The position numbers were made by a program, and so were the translations under genes. A stretch of DNA of 64,000 bases from Tabrizicola thermarum. Lineage in GTDB: Bacteria; Pseudomonadota; Alphaproteobacteria; Rhodobacterales; Rhodobacteraceae. The notes beneath the pieces are model-generated. The model searched no databases, was not told the origin of the DNA, and worked only from the letters and a program-made list of their open reading frames with translations. Positions 27,410-35,336 of this stretch are shown here, piece by piece. The stretch spans positions 51,075 through 115,074 of the forward strand of contig NZ_QMJY01000078.1 of assembly GCF_003574395.1 (NCBI RefSeq), written 5' to 3'. How positions within the stretch are numbered: position 1 is the first letter of the stretch; the number at the start of each line of letters is the position of its first letter.

Positions 27410-28300
27410 CTATAGCGCCGCAGGCAGAATCAGACCGCGCAGCACTTCGGCTGCGGGCATCGGTCGCTTGCCCTCGCGCTGTGCTTCCAGCACCTCGACG
27501 GCGCCCTCGCCACAGGCCACGGTAAAGCCGCCGAGGACCTGCCCCGGCGTGCCCTGCCCATCGGCCAGCCGCGAGCGAAGCAGCTTCACCCTCTCGCCGT
27601 TGACTTCGGTCCAGGCTCCGGGAAAGGGCGACAGGCCGCGGATCAGCCGGTCCACCTCGACCGCCGGGCGGGTCCAGTCCACCCGCGCCTCGGCCTTGTC
27701 GATCTTGGCGGCATAGGTCACGCCCGCCTCGGGCTGCGGCGTGGCGGGCAGCGGCAAGCTGTCCAGCGCCTGCACGATCAGCCGCGCGCCCAGCGCACTC
27801 AGCCGGTCGTGCAGCTCGGCCGTCGTCTCCTCGGCGCCGATCCCCACGGCCTCGCGCAGAAGGACCGGCCCGGTATCAAGCCCCGCCTCCATCTGCATGA
27901 TGCAGACCCCGGTTTCCCGGTCGCCGGCCATGATCGCCCGATGGATCGGCGCCGCGCCGCGCCAACGGGGCAAGAGGCTTGCGTGAATGTTCAGACACCC
28001 CAGGCGCGGCGCGTCCAGCACCGCCTGCGGCAGGATCAGCCCATAGGCGACCACAACCGCGACATCCGCATCCAGGGCGGCGAAGTCCCGCTGCGCCTCC
28101 TCGCTGCGCAGGCTGACCGGATGGCGCACGGTCAGCCCCAGGGCCTCGGCCCGCGCCTGCACCGGGCTTGGCCGGTCCGCCTTGCCCCGACCCGCCGGAC
28201 GCGGCGGCTGGCAATAGACCGCGACGATCCGATGCCGGGCGTGCAGCGCCTCCAGCACCGGGACGGAAAACTCCGGCGTGCCCATGAAAACGACTTTCAT
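27410..28300 (-). CDS. fmt: Methionyl-tRNA formyltransferase
   Basis: A 296-residue Fmt: the start [19 protein letters not shown], the catalytic [14 protein letters not shown] signature (Asn/His/Asp site) and the C-terminal tRNA-binding domain are present. It formylates initiator Met-tRNA using 10-formyl-tetrahydrofolate. ATG 28300 gives the family N-terminus although the frame runs further upstream, and it overlaps the stop of the inner deformylase-like gene by 4 bases (ATGA). Order def - def-like - fmt couples addition and removal of the formyl group. Confidence 0.95.
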   Translation of the reverse strand: MKVVFMGTPEFSVPVLEALHARHRIVAVYCQPPRPAGRGKADRPSPVQARAEALGLTVRHPVSLRSEEAQRDFAALDADVAVVVAYGLILPQAVLDAPRLGCLNIHASLLPRWRGAAPIHRAIMAGDRETGVCIMQMEAGLDTGPVLLREAVGIGAEETTAELHDRLSALGARLIVQALDSLPLPATPQPEAGVTYAAKIDKAEARVDWTRPAVEVDRLIRGLSPFPGAWTEVNGERVKLLRSRLADGQGTPGQVLGGFTVACGEGAVEVLEAQREGKRPMPAAEVLRGLILPAAL

Positions 28301-28800
28301 CCGCGCCGCCCCAGCTTTTGCGCCTTTGCGATCAGCATCTTCCGCTTCAGGGGCGAGAGGTGGTCGAAATACATCTTCCCCGCCAGATGGTCGATCTGAT
28401 GCTGCACGCTCGTCGCCCAAAGCCCGACGAAATCCCGCTCCTCGACCTCGCCCCTCTCATTCAGAAACCGCACCGTCACCGCCCGCGGGCGGGAAATCAC
28501 CGCCGAGACGCCCGGCAGGTTGGGCGAGGCTTCCTCATGCTCGCGCATCTGCCCGCTTGCGTGCAGCACCGAAGGGTTCGCCATCCGCACCGCCTGCCCC
28601 CGGCTTTCGGAACAGTCCACCACCGCCAGCCGCAACGGCACCCCGATCTGCACCGCCGCCAGACCATAGCCCGGCATCGCCTCCATCGTGTCGATCATGT
28701 CGGCCCAGATTGTGCGGACCTCATCGCTGATCGCCGCCACATCCGCAGCCGGTGTCCGCAACACCGCCGCAGGCCAGGGAACGCAGCGCCGGACCGTCAC
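28297..28800 (-). CDS. peptide deformylase-like protein with altered metal and catalytic motifs
   Basis: A 167-residue member of the deformylase fold read from a GTG that overlaps the def stop (GTGA). Motif 1 is kept as GYGLAAVQ (44-51). Motif 2, normally EGCLS with the metal-binding Cys, reads EEASPNLPG (89-97), so Cys is replaced by Ser92. Motif 3, normally HEIDH, reads HQIDH (134-138): the two His stay but the catalytic Glu is Gln. Normal deformylase activity is therefore doubtful. It may be a ribosome- or Def-associated paralogue, or act on another substrate. Fully embedded between def and fmt. Confidence 0.85.
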   Translation of the reverse strand: MTVRRCVPWPAAVLRTPAADVAAISDEVRTIWADMIDTMEAMPGYGLAAVQIGVPLRLAVVDCSESRGQAVRMANPSVLHASGQMREHEEASPNLPGVSAVISRPRAVTVRFLNERGEVEERDFVGLWATSVQHQIDHLAGKMYFDHLSPLKRKMLIAKAQKLGRRG

Positions 28801-29309
28801 GCCCGCGCCCGTTCCCGCTTCAGCTTTTCCATCTTGCGGGTGATCATCTGCCGCTTCAGCGGGCCCAGATAGTCGATGAACAGCTTGCCATCCAGATGGT
28901 CGATCTCGTGCTGCACGCAGGTCGCCCAGAGGCCCGAGAACTGCCGCTCCTGCTCCGACCCGTCCAGCGCCCGCCAGCGCACCCTGACTTCGGCGGGGCG
29001 CTTCACCTCGGCGTATTGCTCGGGGATCGACAGGCAGCCTTCCTCGTAGGTGGACAGGTCTTCGGAGGACCAGACGATCTGGGGGTTGACCAGCGCCATC
29101 GGCTCCGGGTCGCCCTCCTTGATGCAGTCCATCACGATCAGCCGCTTCGTCACCCCCACCTGCGGCGCGGCCAGGCCGATGCCGGGCGCGTCATACATCG
29201 TCTCCAGCATGTCGGCGGCCAGCTGCCTGATCTCGGGGGTGATTTCGCCCACGGGATCGCAGACCTTCTTGAGGCGCGGGTCAGGATGGATCAGGATGGG
29301 GCGGATCAT
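28797..29309 (-). CDS. def: Peptide deformylase
   Basis: A 170-residue canonical deformylase with all three motifs: GIGLAAPQ (43-50), EEGCLSIP (metal Cys) and QHEIDHLDGKL (two metal His and catalytic Glu). It removes the N-formyl group from nascent proteins. It is first in a three-gene unit with the altered paralogue and fmt, joined by 4-base overlaps. Confidence 0.96.
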   Translation of the reverse strand: MIRPILIHPDPRLKKVCDPVGEITPEIRQLAADMLETMYDAPGIGLAAPQVGVTKRLIVMDCIKEGDPEPMALVNPQIVWSSEDLSTYEEGCLSIPEQYAEVKRPAEVRVRWRALDGSEQERQFSGLWATCVQHEIDHLDGKLFIDYLGPLKRQMITRKMEKLKRERARA

Positions 29310-29515
29310 GACAGCGATCTACGAAAGCGGACCCGCGATGGCAAGAGGCTGGCGCAGATCCGCGGCCCCGAACCGGCAGACGGACTCGAAATACATTCGT
29401 TCCGGATATAGGCGAAATACTGGATTCATGTTCCACTATAATACGAAAAATCGGGATGACTTCCCGATCAGGATGCAATAATCGGATGAAAATCCCAAAC
29501 CTCAGGCCAGGTGAA
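29310..29515. other. divergent gap between def and PatB-like gene
   Basis: A 206-base region with lower GC than the surroundings in its second half (29400-29490). It must contain promoters for def (minus) and the PLP enzyme (plus). I see no clear operator, small gene or RNA structure in it. Confidence 0.3.
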
Positions 29516-30688
29516 ATGACCTTCGACACTCCAATCTCCCGCGCGGGCTCCCATTGCGTCAAGTGGGACATGCTGGAACCCCTTTACGGCCTGAAGCCCG
29601 ACGAGGGCCTGGCGATGTGGGTTGCGGACATGGAGTTCCGGCCGCCGCAGGTGGTGCAGGACGCGCTGCAAAGGATGCTCGACCACGGCGTCTACGGCTA
29701 TTTCGGCGACGACCGCGCCTATCTTCAGGCGATCCGCTGGTGGATGTCCACCCGCCACGGCTGGGAGGTGCAGCCGGACTGGATCTTCACCACCCATGGC
29801 CTGGTGAACGGCACCGCACTGTGCATCCACAGCTTCACGCAACCGGGTGATGGCATCATCCTGATGACCCCGGTCTACCACGCCTTTTCCCGGATCATCA
29901 AAGCCGCCGGGCGCGAGGTGGTGGAATGCCCGCTCGCCCTCGTCGATGGCACCGCCCGGATGGATTTCGCCGCCTGGGAACAGCGTCTCACCGGGCGCGA
30001 GACCATGCTGATCCTCTGCTCGCCGCACAATCCGGGCGGCCGGGTCTGGACCCCGGACGAACTCCGCGCCGTGGCGGATTTCTGCGTCAGGCACGACCTG
30101 ATCCTGGTCTCGGACGAGATCCACCACGACCTCGTCTTTCCCGGGCAGAAACATACCGTCATGCCCCTCGCCGCGCCCGGGATCGCCGACCGGCTGGTGA
30201 TGATGACGGCCTCTACCAAGACCTTCAACATCGCCGGCGCCCATATCGGCAATGTCATCATCGCCGATCCCGCCCTGCGCAAGACCTTCGCGGACACGAT
30301 GATGGCGATGGGCATCTCGCCCAATTCCTTCGGGATGCACATGGCCACCGCCGCCTATTCGCCCGAAGGCGCCGCATGGCTCGACGCGCTGATGCCCTAC
30401 CTCGACGCCAACCGGCAGCTTTTCGACGCCGGCATCGCGGCAATCCCCGGACTGCGCTCGACGCCGCTGGAGGCGACCTATCTCGCCTGGGTCGACTTTT
30501 CGGGCACTGGCATGGCCCCGGCCGAATTCATCGCGCGGGTCGAAAAACAGGCCAGGATCGCCACCAACCACGGCTCGGCCTTCGGCACCGGGGGCGAGAA
30601 CTTCCTGCGCTTCAACCTCGCCTGCCCGCGCGCCCAGGTGGCCGAGGCGGTCGGCCGGCTGCAAAGGGCCTTCGCCGACCTGCAATGA
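29516..30688 (+). CDS. PatB/MalY-type PLP-dependent C-S lyase or aminotransferase
   Basis: A 390-residue fold-type I PLP enzyme, the same length as E. coli MalY. The N-terminal KWDMLEPLYGLKPDEGLAMW block is typical of the MalY/PatB group, SDEIHHDLVF holds the PLP-ring Asp, and the Schiff-base Lys is in MTASTKTFNIAGAH. The group usually has cystathionine beta-lyase activity (cystathionine to homocysteine, pyruvate and ammonia). ATG 29516, with AGGTGAA in front, is chosen over in-frame ATGs at 29456 and 29486. Its stop overlaps the next ATG (ATGA). Confidence 0.85.
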   Translation: MTFDTPISRAGSHCVKWDMLEPLYGLKPDEGLAMWVADMEFRPPQVVQDALQRMLDHGVYGYFGDDRAYLQAIRWWMSTRHGWEVQPDWIFTTHGLVNGTALCIHSFTQPGDGIILMTPVYHAFSRIIKAAGREVVECPLALVDGTARMDFAAWEQRLTGRETMLILCSPHNPGGRVWTPDELRAVADFCVRHDLILVSDEIHHDLVFPGQKHTVMPLAAPGIADRLVMMTASTKTFNIAGAHIGNVIIADPALRKTFADTMMAMGISPNSFGMHMATAAYSPEGAAWLDALMPYLDANRQLFDAGIAAIPGLRSTPLEATYLAWVDFSGTGMAPAEFIARVEKQARIATNHGSAFGTGGENFLRFNLACPRAQVAEAVGRLQRAFADLQ

Positions 30689-31224
30689 TCCGCTTCCTGC
30701 GCCTTGTCCTTTACCTTGTTCTGCTGGCCGTCCTCGGCTTCATCGCCGCTTCCCTCTACAGCCCGCCGGTGCGGGTCGCCGCACCGCCGCCCCCGCCGCT
30801 CAGCGGCACGGTGGACCGGATCGTGATCGAAAAGGCCGCCCGCCGGATGCAGCTTTTCCAGGACGGCAAACCGGTGCGCACCTACCGGATCGCCCTTGGG
30901 TTCACGCCCGAGGGCGACAAGATCCGTCAGGGCGATGGCAAGACGCCCGAGGGCGAATTCACCATCGACCGCCGCAACGATGAAAGTGCTTTTCACCTGT
31001 CGCTCGGGCTTGACTACCCGCGACCCGCGGACCGCGCCCGCGCGGCGAAGAGCGGTTATTCTCCGGGCGGGGACATCTTCATCCACGGCCAGCCGAACGC
31101 GCTGCCGGAAGGGTTCAAGCTGAAAGGCGACTGGACGGCGGGCTGCATTGCCCTGACCAATGCCGAGATGCGCGAGGTCTGGGCCGTCACCCCCATCGGG
31201 ACCAGGGTGGAAATCAGGCCCTGA
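30685..31224 (+). CDS. L,D-transpeptidase (YkuD family)
   Basis: A 179-residue protein with an N-terminal membrane anchor (FLRLVLYLVLLAVLGFIAASL), a proline-rich linker (VAAPPPPPLSG) and one YkuD catalytic domain. The active-site pattern is seen as FIHGQPN with the His and DWTAGCIALTN with the nucleophilic Cys. It likely forms 3-3 cross-links in peptidoglycan or attaches proteins to it, on the periplasmic side. It overlaps the PatB-like gene by 4 bases. The stop is followed by another CTTC...GAAG-rich imperfect hairpin (about 31225-31305). Confidence 0.85.
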   Translation: MIRFLRLVLYLVLLAVLGFIAASLYSPPVRVAAPPPPPLSGTVDRIVIEKAARRMQLFQDGKPVRTYRIALGFTPEGDKIRQGDGKTPEGEFTIDRRNDESAFHLSLGLDYPRPADRARAAKSGYSPGGDIFIHGQPNALPEGFKLKGDWTAGCIALTNAEMREVWAVTPIGTRVEIRP

Positions 31225-31305
31225 CGCGCGCCCTTTGCCTCGTCGCGCCGGGCCGTGTCGCCCCGACAAGACGACGAAGCCGCAGGAGAGAAGGCGGCCA
31301 GGCCA
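31225..31305. other. hairpin-rich convergent spacer
   Basis: The 81 bases between the L,D-transpeptidase stop and the convergent small gene contain imperfectly paired GCCTCGTCG / CGACGAAGCC arms, again placed directly after a stop codon. It may end transcription from both sides; pairing is weaker than at 7521 or 23365. Confidence 0.35.
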
Positions 31306-31659
31306 TCACGCCTTGGACAGGTATCCCACCGGCGCGTTCTCGTCGCGCCAGAAGTCCAGCGGCGCCCGTTCCGTCACGGCGGTCGCGCGCTTGAAGTCGC
31401 AGACCAGCTCGCCATGCTCGATGCCGGAGGCGACGATCAGGCACTGGAACACATGGCGAGAGCCGTCGAACACATCGACCAGACCGCGCAGCTTGCCCGG
31501 GCTGAAATCCGCATCCAGCGCAAAGCCGTTGTCCCAGAACCGCAGCACGGGATAGACCGCTTCGCCAACCTGCACGCGCAGCTTCGACTTGCGCTTCTGG
31601 TCACGCTTGCGTGCGGCGTCCAGCCCCTCGCGCACTTCCGCCGGCAGAAACTCAAGCAT
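31306..31659 (-). CDS. conserved-looking small protein of unknown function
   Basis: A 117-residue protein starting MLEFLPAEVREGLDAARKRD, with a basic stretch QKRKSKLRVQVGE, then YPVLRFWDNGFALDADF and LRGLVDVFDGSRHVFQCLIV. The arrangement (basic stretch, RFWDNGFAL, short beta-strands) vaguely recalls PilZ domains, where the (D/N)xSxxG box would be expected, but the match is too weak to name. GAGG sits upstream of the ATG at 31659. It is divergent from cobD. Confidence 0.6.
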   Translation of the reverse strand: MLEFLPAEVREGLDAARKRDQKRKSKLRVQVGEAVYPVLRFWDNGFALDADFSPGKLRGLVDVFDGSRHVFQCLIVASGIEHGELVCDFKRATAVTERAPLDFWRDENAPVGYLSKA

Positions 31660-31882
31660 GGCAACCTCACCCTCTCCCCCAATCCGAAGTTTGGGGACGA
31701 CCTTCGGAAAATCAAGCTGCCACAAGGGTATTACCGGAATATGAAGGCTGCATGTGCGTTCGGGCAAGGGGCATGGCAACCTCTGGTTGATCCCGCTCGA
31801 TCCCGCCATGCTGCGCGGCGAAAACGCCGCAACGCAGCAGTTGCGCTTGCGAATCGGCACCGGCGGCGGAATAGCCCTGCGC

Positions 31883-32782
31883 ATGATCCTGATCGCCGCC
31901 CTCCTTCTTGACGCCGCCTTCGGCGAGCCGCGCTGGCTCTGGGACCGCCTGCCGCATCCTGCCGTCCTGATGGGGCGTCTCGTCGGCTGGTGCGACAGCC
32001 GGTTCAACCGCGGCGAGGACCGCAAGCTCAAGGGCACCCTGGTCGCCGCGGGTCTTGCCCTGACCGGCCTCGCGCTTGGCTGGCTGATCCACCTGATTCC
32101 CGACCACGGCCTGCTTGAAGCGATCACCGTCGCCATCCTGATCGCGCAGAAAAGCCTGGTCGAACATGTCCGCGCCGTGGCCAGCGCGCTGCGCCGTTCG
32201 GTGCCCGAAGGCCGCCGGGCCGTCGCGATGATCGTCGGCCGCGACACCGCGCAGATGACCGGCCCCGACATCGCCCGCGCCGCCATCGAAAGCGCGGCCG
32301 AGAACCTGTCGGACGGCGTGGTCGCCCCGGTCTTCTGGTATCTCTTGCTGGGCCTGCCGGGGATTCTGGCCTACAAGCTGGTGAACACCGCCGACAGCAT
32401 GATCGGCCACATGACGCCGCAGTACCGCGACTTCGGCTGGGCCTCGGCCCGCCTTGACGATGTGCTGAACCTGATCCCCGCGCGCCTGACCGCTCTTCTC
32501 ATCGCGCTGACCCATGGCTGGGTGGACCCCGCCCCGATCCTCCGCGACGCGCCCAAGCACCGCAGCCCGAACGCCGGCTGGCCCGAATCCGCCCTCGCGC
32601 CGGTCCTCAACGTCGCCCTCTCCGGCCCGCGCAGCTACAACGGTGTCCGCAAGGACTATCCCTGGGTCTGGCCCGAGGGCCGACGCGACCCCGGACCGGA
32701 CGACATCGACGCCGCCGCCGATGCGCTCTGGCGGGTCTGGGCCGCGGTGCTTGCCATCGCCGCGCTGATCGTCATCTTCTAG
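31883..32782 (+). CDS. cobD: Adenosylcobinamide-phosphate synthase (CobD/CbiB)
   Basis: A 299-residue membrane protein of the CobD/CbiB family, which joins aminopropanol (phosphate) to adenosylcobyric acid. N-terminal LLLDAAFGEPRWLWDRLPHP, ENLSDGVVAPVFWYLLLGLPG, YKLVNTADSMIGH and the KHRSPNAGWPESALA block are diagnostic. The frame is open 43 codons upstream but ATG 31883 begins the first hydrophobic segment. No other cobalamin gene and no B12 riboswitch is visible nearby, so it is an isolated corrinoid gene. Confidence 0.93.
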   Translation: MILIAALLLDAAFGEPRWLWDRLPHPAVLMGRLVGWCDSRFNRGEDRKLKGTLVAAGLALTGLALGWLIHLIPDHGLLEAITVAILIAQKSLVEHVRAVASALRRSVPEGRRAVAMIVGRDTAQMTGPDIARAAIESAAENLSDGVVAPVFWYLLLGLPGILAYKLVNTADSMIGHMTPQYRDFGWASARLDDVLNLIPARLTALLIALTHGWVDPAPILRDAPKHRSPNAGWPESALAPVLNVALSGPRSYNGVRKDYPWVWPEGRRDPGPDDIDAAADALWRVWAAVLAIAALIVIF

Positions 32783-32804
32783 GGCCAGGCCTGAAGGAGA
32801 TCTC

Positions 32805-33962
32805 ATGCGCGCCGCCCTTGTTGCCCTGCTGCTGACCTCTCCCGCCGCCGCGGCCCCCTGTGGCGGTGACTTCGGCGACTTCCTCAAGACGATGGAGGCC
32901 GAGGCCGTGGCCAGCGGCACCCCGGCCGACAAGGCCGCCGCCTTCTTCGCGGGCGCGCAGCAGGACCCCAGGGTGCTGAAGGCCGACCGCAGTCAGGGCG
33001 TCTTCCGCAAGACCTTCCTCGACTTCTCGCAGTCGCTCATCTCGAAACAGCGCCTCTCCACCGCCCGCCAGAAGGCCGAAAGCCTGGACGACATCTTCAC
33101 CCGCGCCGAGGCCGACTACGGCGTCGGCCGCGGCATCCTGCTGGCCTTCTGGGCCTTCGAGACCGACTTCGGCCAGGTTCAGGGCGACTTCAACACCCGC
33201 AACGCGCTGCTCACCCTTGCCCACGACTGCCGCCGCCCCGATCTGTTCCAGCCCCAGGTCCTCGCCGCCGCGCAACTCTACGCGATGGGCGACTTCCCGC
33301 TGGACACCACCGGCGCCTGGGCGGGCGAGATCGGCATGGTCCAGATGCTGCCGAAGGACATCCTGGAACGCGGCGTCGATGGCGATGGCGACGGGCTGAT
33401 CCTGCTCAAGACCTCGCCGGCCGACGCGATCCTTTCAGGCGCGCGGCTGCTTCAGCACCACGGCTGGCGCGCGAATGAGCCCTGGCTGGCCGAGGTCAAG
33501 CTGCCCGATACCTTCGACTGGTCGCTGACGGGCCTCGAGACGGAACGCCCGACCGAGGACTGGCAGGCGCTTGGCGTCACCCCTCGCAACGGACCGCTGG
33601 CGCCGGGCCTCTCCGCCTCGATCCTTCTGCCGCAGGGCCGCAAGGGCCCGGCCTTCCTGGCCTATCCGAACTACCGCGTCCTTTTCGACTGGAACCAGAG
33701 CTTCGTCTACGTCACCACCGCCGCCTATTTCGCCACAAGGATCGAGGGCGCGCGCCCCTATGCCGCAGGCACCCCCGACCCCGCGCTTGACCTCGACCGG
33801 ATGAAGCGATTGCAGGAAAGGCTGACCGCCCTTGGCCATGACGTCGGCCAGATCGACGGCATTCTCGGCGCGGGCACCCGCAGGGCGGTGCAGACGGAAC
33901 AGGCCCGCCTCGGCCTGCCCGCCGACGGCTGGCCGACACTTGCGCTGCTGGACGCGCTCTGA
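32805..33962 (+). CDS. lytic murein transglycosylase with peptidoglycan-binding domain (MltB-like)
   Basis: A 385-residue exported protein: signal peptide (MRAALVALLLTSPAAAA), an SLT_2/MltB catalytic domain (catalytic Glu in LLAFWAFETDFGQVQG; GAWAGEIGMVQMLPKDI), and a C-terminal peptidoglycan-binding domain (MKRLQERLTALGHDVGQID, TRRAVQTEQARLGLPADGWP). It cleaves glycan strands with 1,6-anhydro ends in the periplasm. GGAG precedes the ATG. Its stop overlaps the next start (TGATG). Confidence 0.9.
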   Translation: MRAALVALLLTSPAAAAPCGGDFGDFLKTMEAEAVASGTPADKAAAFFAGAQQDPRVLKADRSQGVFRKTFLDFSQSLISKQRLSTARQKAESLDDIFTRAEADYGVGRGILLAFWAFETDFGQVQGDFNTRNALLTLAHDCRRPDLFQPQVLAAAQLYAMGDFPLDTTGAWAGEIGMVQMLPKDILERGVDGDGDGLILLKTSPADAILSGARLLQHHGWRANEPWLAEVKLPDTFDWSLTGLETERPTEDWQALGVTPRNGPLAPGLSASILLPQGRKGPAFLAYPNYRVLFDWNQSFVYVTTAAYFATRIEGARPYAAGTPDPALDLDRMKRLQERLTALGHDVGQIDGILGAGTRRAVQTEQARLGLPADGWPTLALLDAL

Positions 33963-34867
33963 TGGCCAGTTGGGCCGTCGTCTCCACCATGAAGGCGCCG
34001 GAAGAGAAGGTTCTCGCCTTCGCCGCCCATCATCTGTCGCTTGGCGCCGATCATCTGTGGCTCTACTTCGACGACCCCGACCAGCCGATCCCCGCGCCGC
34101 TGAGCGCCCATCCCCGGGTGACCGTCAGCCTCTGCGATGATGCGCACTGGCAGACGGTCGGCAAGAAACGCCCGCCGCAGCACCAGAACCGGCAGACCCA
34201 GAACGCCCGCCTGACCTACCGCGCGCGGGTGACCTCGGACTGGATCGTCCATATCGACGTGGACGAGTTCCTGCTATCCCCGCGCCCGATCGCAGAGGTT
34301 CTGGACGACACCCCGGACGAGACCATCGCGCTGAAGCTGGAGCCCTTCGAGGCGATGCACGATCCGCTTCTGCCCGACGACATCTACACCTCGCGCGAGT
34401 TTCGCGGCGCGCTGCGCCATGAACACTGGCCCCGCCGCCGCGCGGCCCTTGGTCCCTATCGCAAGGTGATCCGCGACGGGATGCTGTCCCATTCGGTCGG
34501 CAAGATGATCTACCGCACCCGCGTCCCCGGGCTCCTGCCGCGGCTGCATGCGGTGATGGTCGATGGCGAATTCGTCCGGACCCCGGACTGGCAACCGGAG
34601 ATCCGGCTTCTGCACTTTCATGCCCAGGACAAGGCCGCCTGGCTGGCGGCGCTGCCCTTCCGGATGACGAAGGGCGCCTACCAGTTCCGGCCGGAATTGC
34701 AGGCCTTCCTCGCCGAGGCCCCGCCCGAAGAGATCGACCGCTTCTACCGGCGCACGCAGATCCTGCCCCTCGACCTGCGCGATGAACTGGTCCGGGTCGG
34801 CCGGGTCATCGTTGCGGATCTTTCCCTGCGCGCCAAGGTGCAGGCCCTGCGGGACGGCACGCTTTAG
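33962..34867 (+). CDS. glycosyltransferase family 2 protein
   Basis: A 301-residue protein of the Glyco_tranf_2_4 type. DWIVHIDVDEFLL contains the DxD metal/nucleotide-sugar motif near residues 98-101, and the N-terminus (ASWAVVSTMKAPEEKVLAF, AHHLSLGADHLWLYFDD) is typical of this cytoplasmic GT-A group often found beside cell-surface polysaccharide genes. Donor and acceptor are unknown. It overlaps the transglycosylase gene and converges with the globin gene (4-base overlap at 34864-34867). Confidence 0.8.
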   Translation: MASWAVVSTMKAPEEKVLAFAAHHLSLGADHLWLYFDDPDQPIPAPLSAHPRVTVSLCDDAHWQTVGKKRPPQHQNRQTQNARLTYRARVTSDWIVHIDVDEFLLSPRPIAEVLDDTPDETIALKLEPFEAMHDPLLPDDIYTSREFRGALRHEHWPRRRAALGPYRKVIRDGMLSHSVGKMIYRTRVPGLLPRLHAVMVDGEFVRTPDWQPEIRLLHFHAQDKAAWLAALPFRMTKGAYQFRPELQAFLAEAPPEEIDRFYRRTQILPLDLRDELVRVGRVIVADLSLRAKVQALRDGTL

Positions 34868-35247
34868 TCCGTGTTCACCAGCATCAGGGCCGCGCGCCGG
34901 AAGGTGGCCATGATCTCGCGGCACTCACGCTCACCCACGCCGGTCTCGACCATCGCCTGCTGCATCACCGCCAGCCAGTCCTCGGCGTCCTGACGGCGGA
35001 TCTCCACATGCGCATGGATTTCCCGCAGGTTCATGTGCCCGTGCCGTTCGTGGTAATAGCGCCGCCCCCCGAAGAAACCGCAGAGAAAGTCGAACTGCTC
35101 GGGCCGGACATGGGAAAGCCCGTGGCCTTTCAGATGCATCTCCAGGATCGCGCGGCCCTGCGGCAGGGTCTCGATCAGGTCGTAGAAATGATTCACCAGC
35201 AGCCTGACCTGCGGCTCTCCCCCGATCCGGTCGATCATCGGCTCCAT
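34864..35247 (-). CDS. group II truncated hemoglobin
   Basis: A 127-residue 2-on-2 globin. The N-terminal MIDRIGGEPQVRLLVNHFYDLI (helix A/B; RIGGE), FFGGRRYYHERHGHMNLREIHAHVEI with the proximal His in the REIHAH block, and the B10/CD1 Tyr/Phe positions fit the trHbII group, which handles O2, NO or peroxide. ATG 35247 is preceded by AGAGGAGG. It lies downstream of tdm on the same strand, separated by three hairpins. Confidence 0.82.
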   Translation of the reverse strand: MEPMIDRIGGEPQVRLLVNHFYDLIETLPQGRAILEMHLKGHGLSHVRPEQFDFLCGFFGGRRYYHERHGHMNLREIHAHVEIRRQDAEDWLAVMQQAMVETGVGERECREIMATFRRAALMLVNTD

Positions 35248-35262
35248 CGCATCCTCCTCTCG

Positions 35263-35330
35263 CCGATTTCTTCGAAGAAATCGGCCCGGAGCCTGCAAAG
35301 GCTCCGAACCGGACTTTTCGAAAAGTCCGG
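35263..35330. repeat. three-hairpin repeat related to the 44-bp element (after tdm)
   Basis: Two 22-base palindromes with TTCGAA cores (arms CCGATTTC/GAAATCGG at 35263-35284 and CCGGACTT/AAGTCCGG at 35309-35330) flank a third hairpin CGGAGCC-TGCAAA-GGCTCCG. It begins 6 bases after the tdm stop, the same position as the 44-bp element behind era and at 56251. Palindrome length and core are the same; arm sequences differ. Confidence 0.85.
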
Positions 35331-35336
35331 CGCCCT

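Noticed and set aside
31660..31882. Possible cobalamin riboswitch upstream of cobD
   Set aside because: I looked for the B12-box and the usual conserved pairing and saw neither in this 223-base gap.
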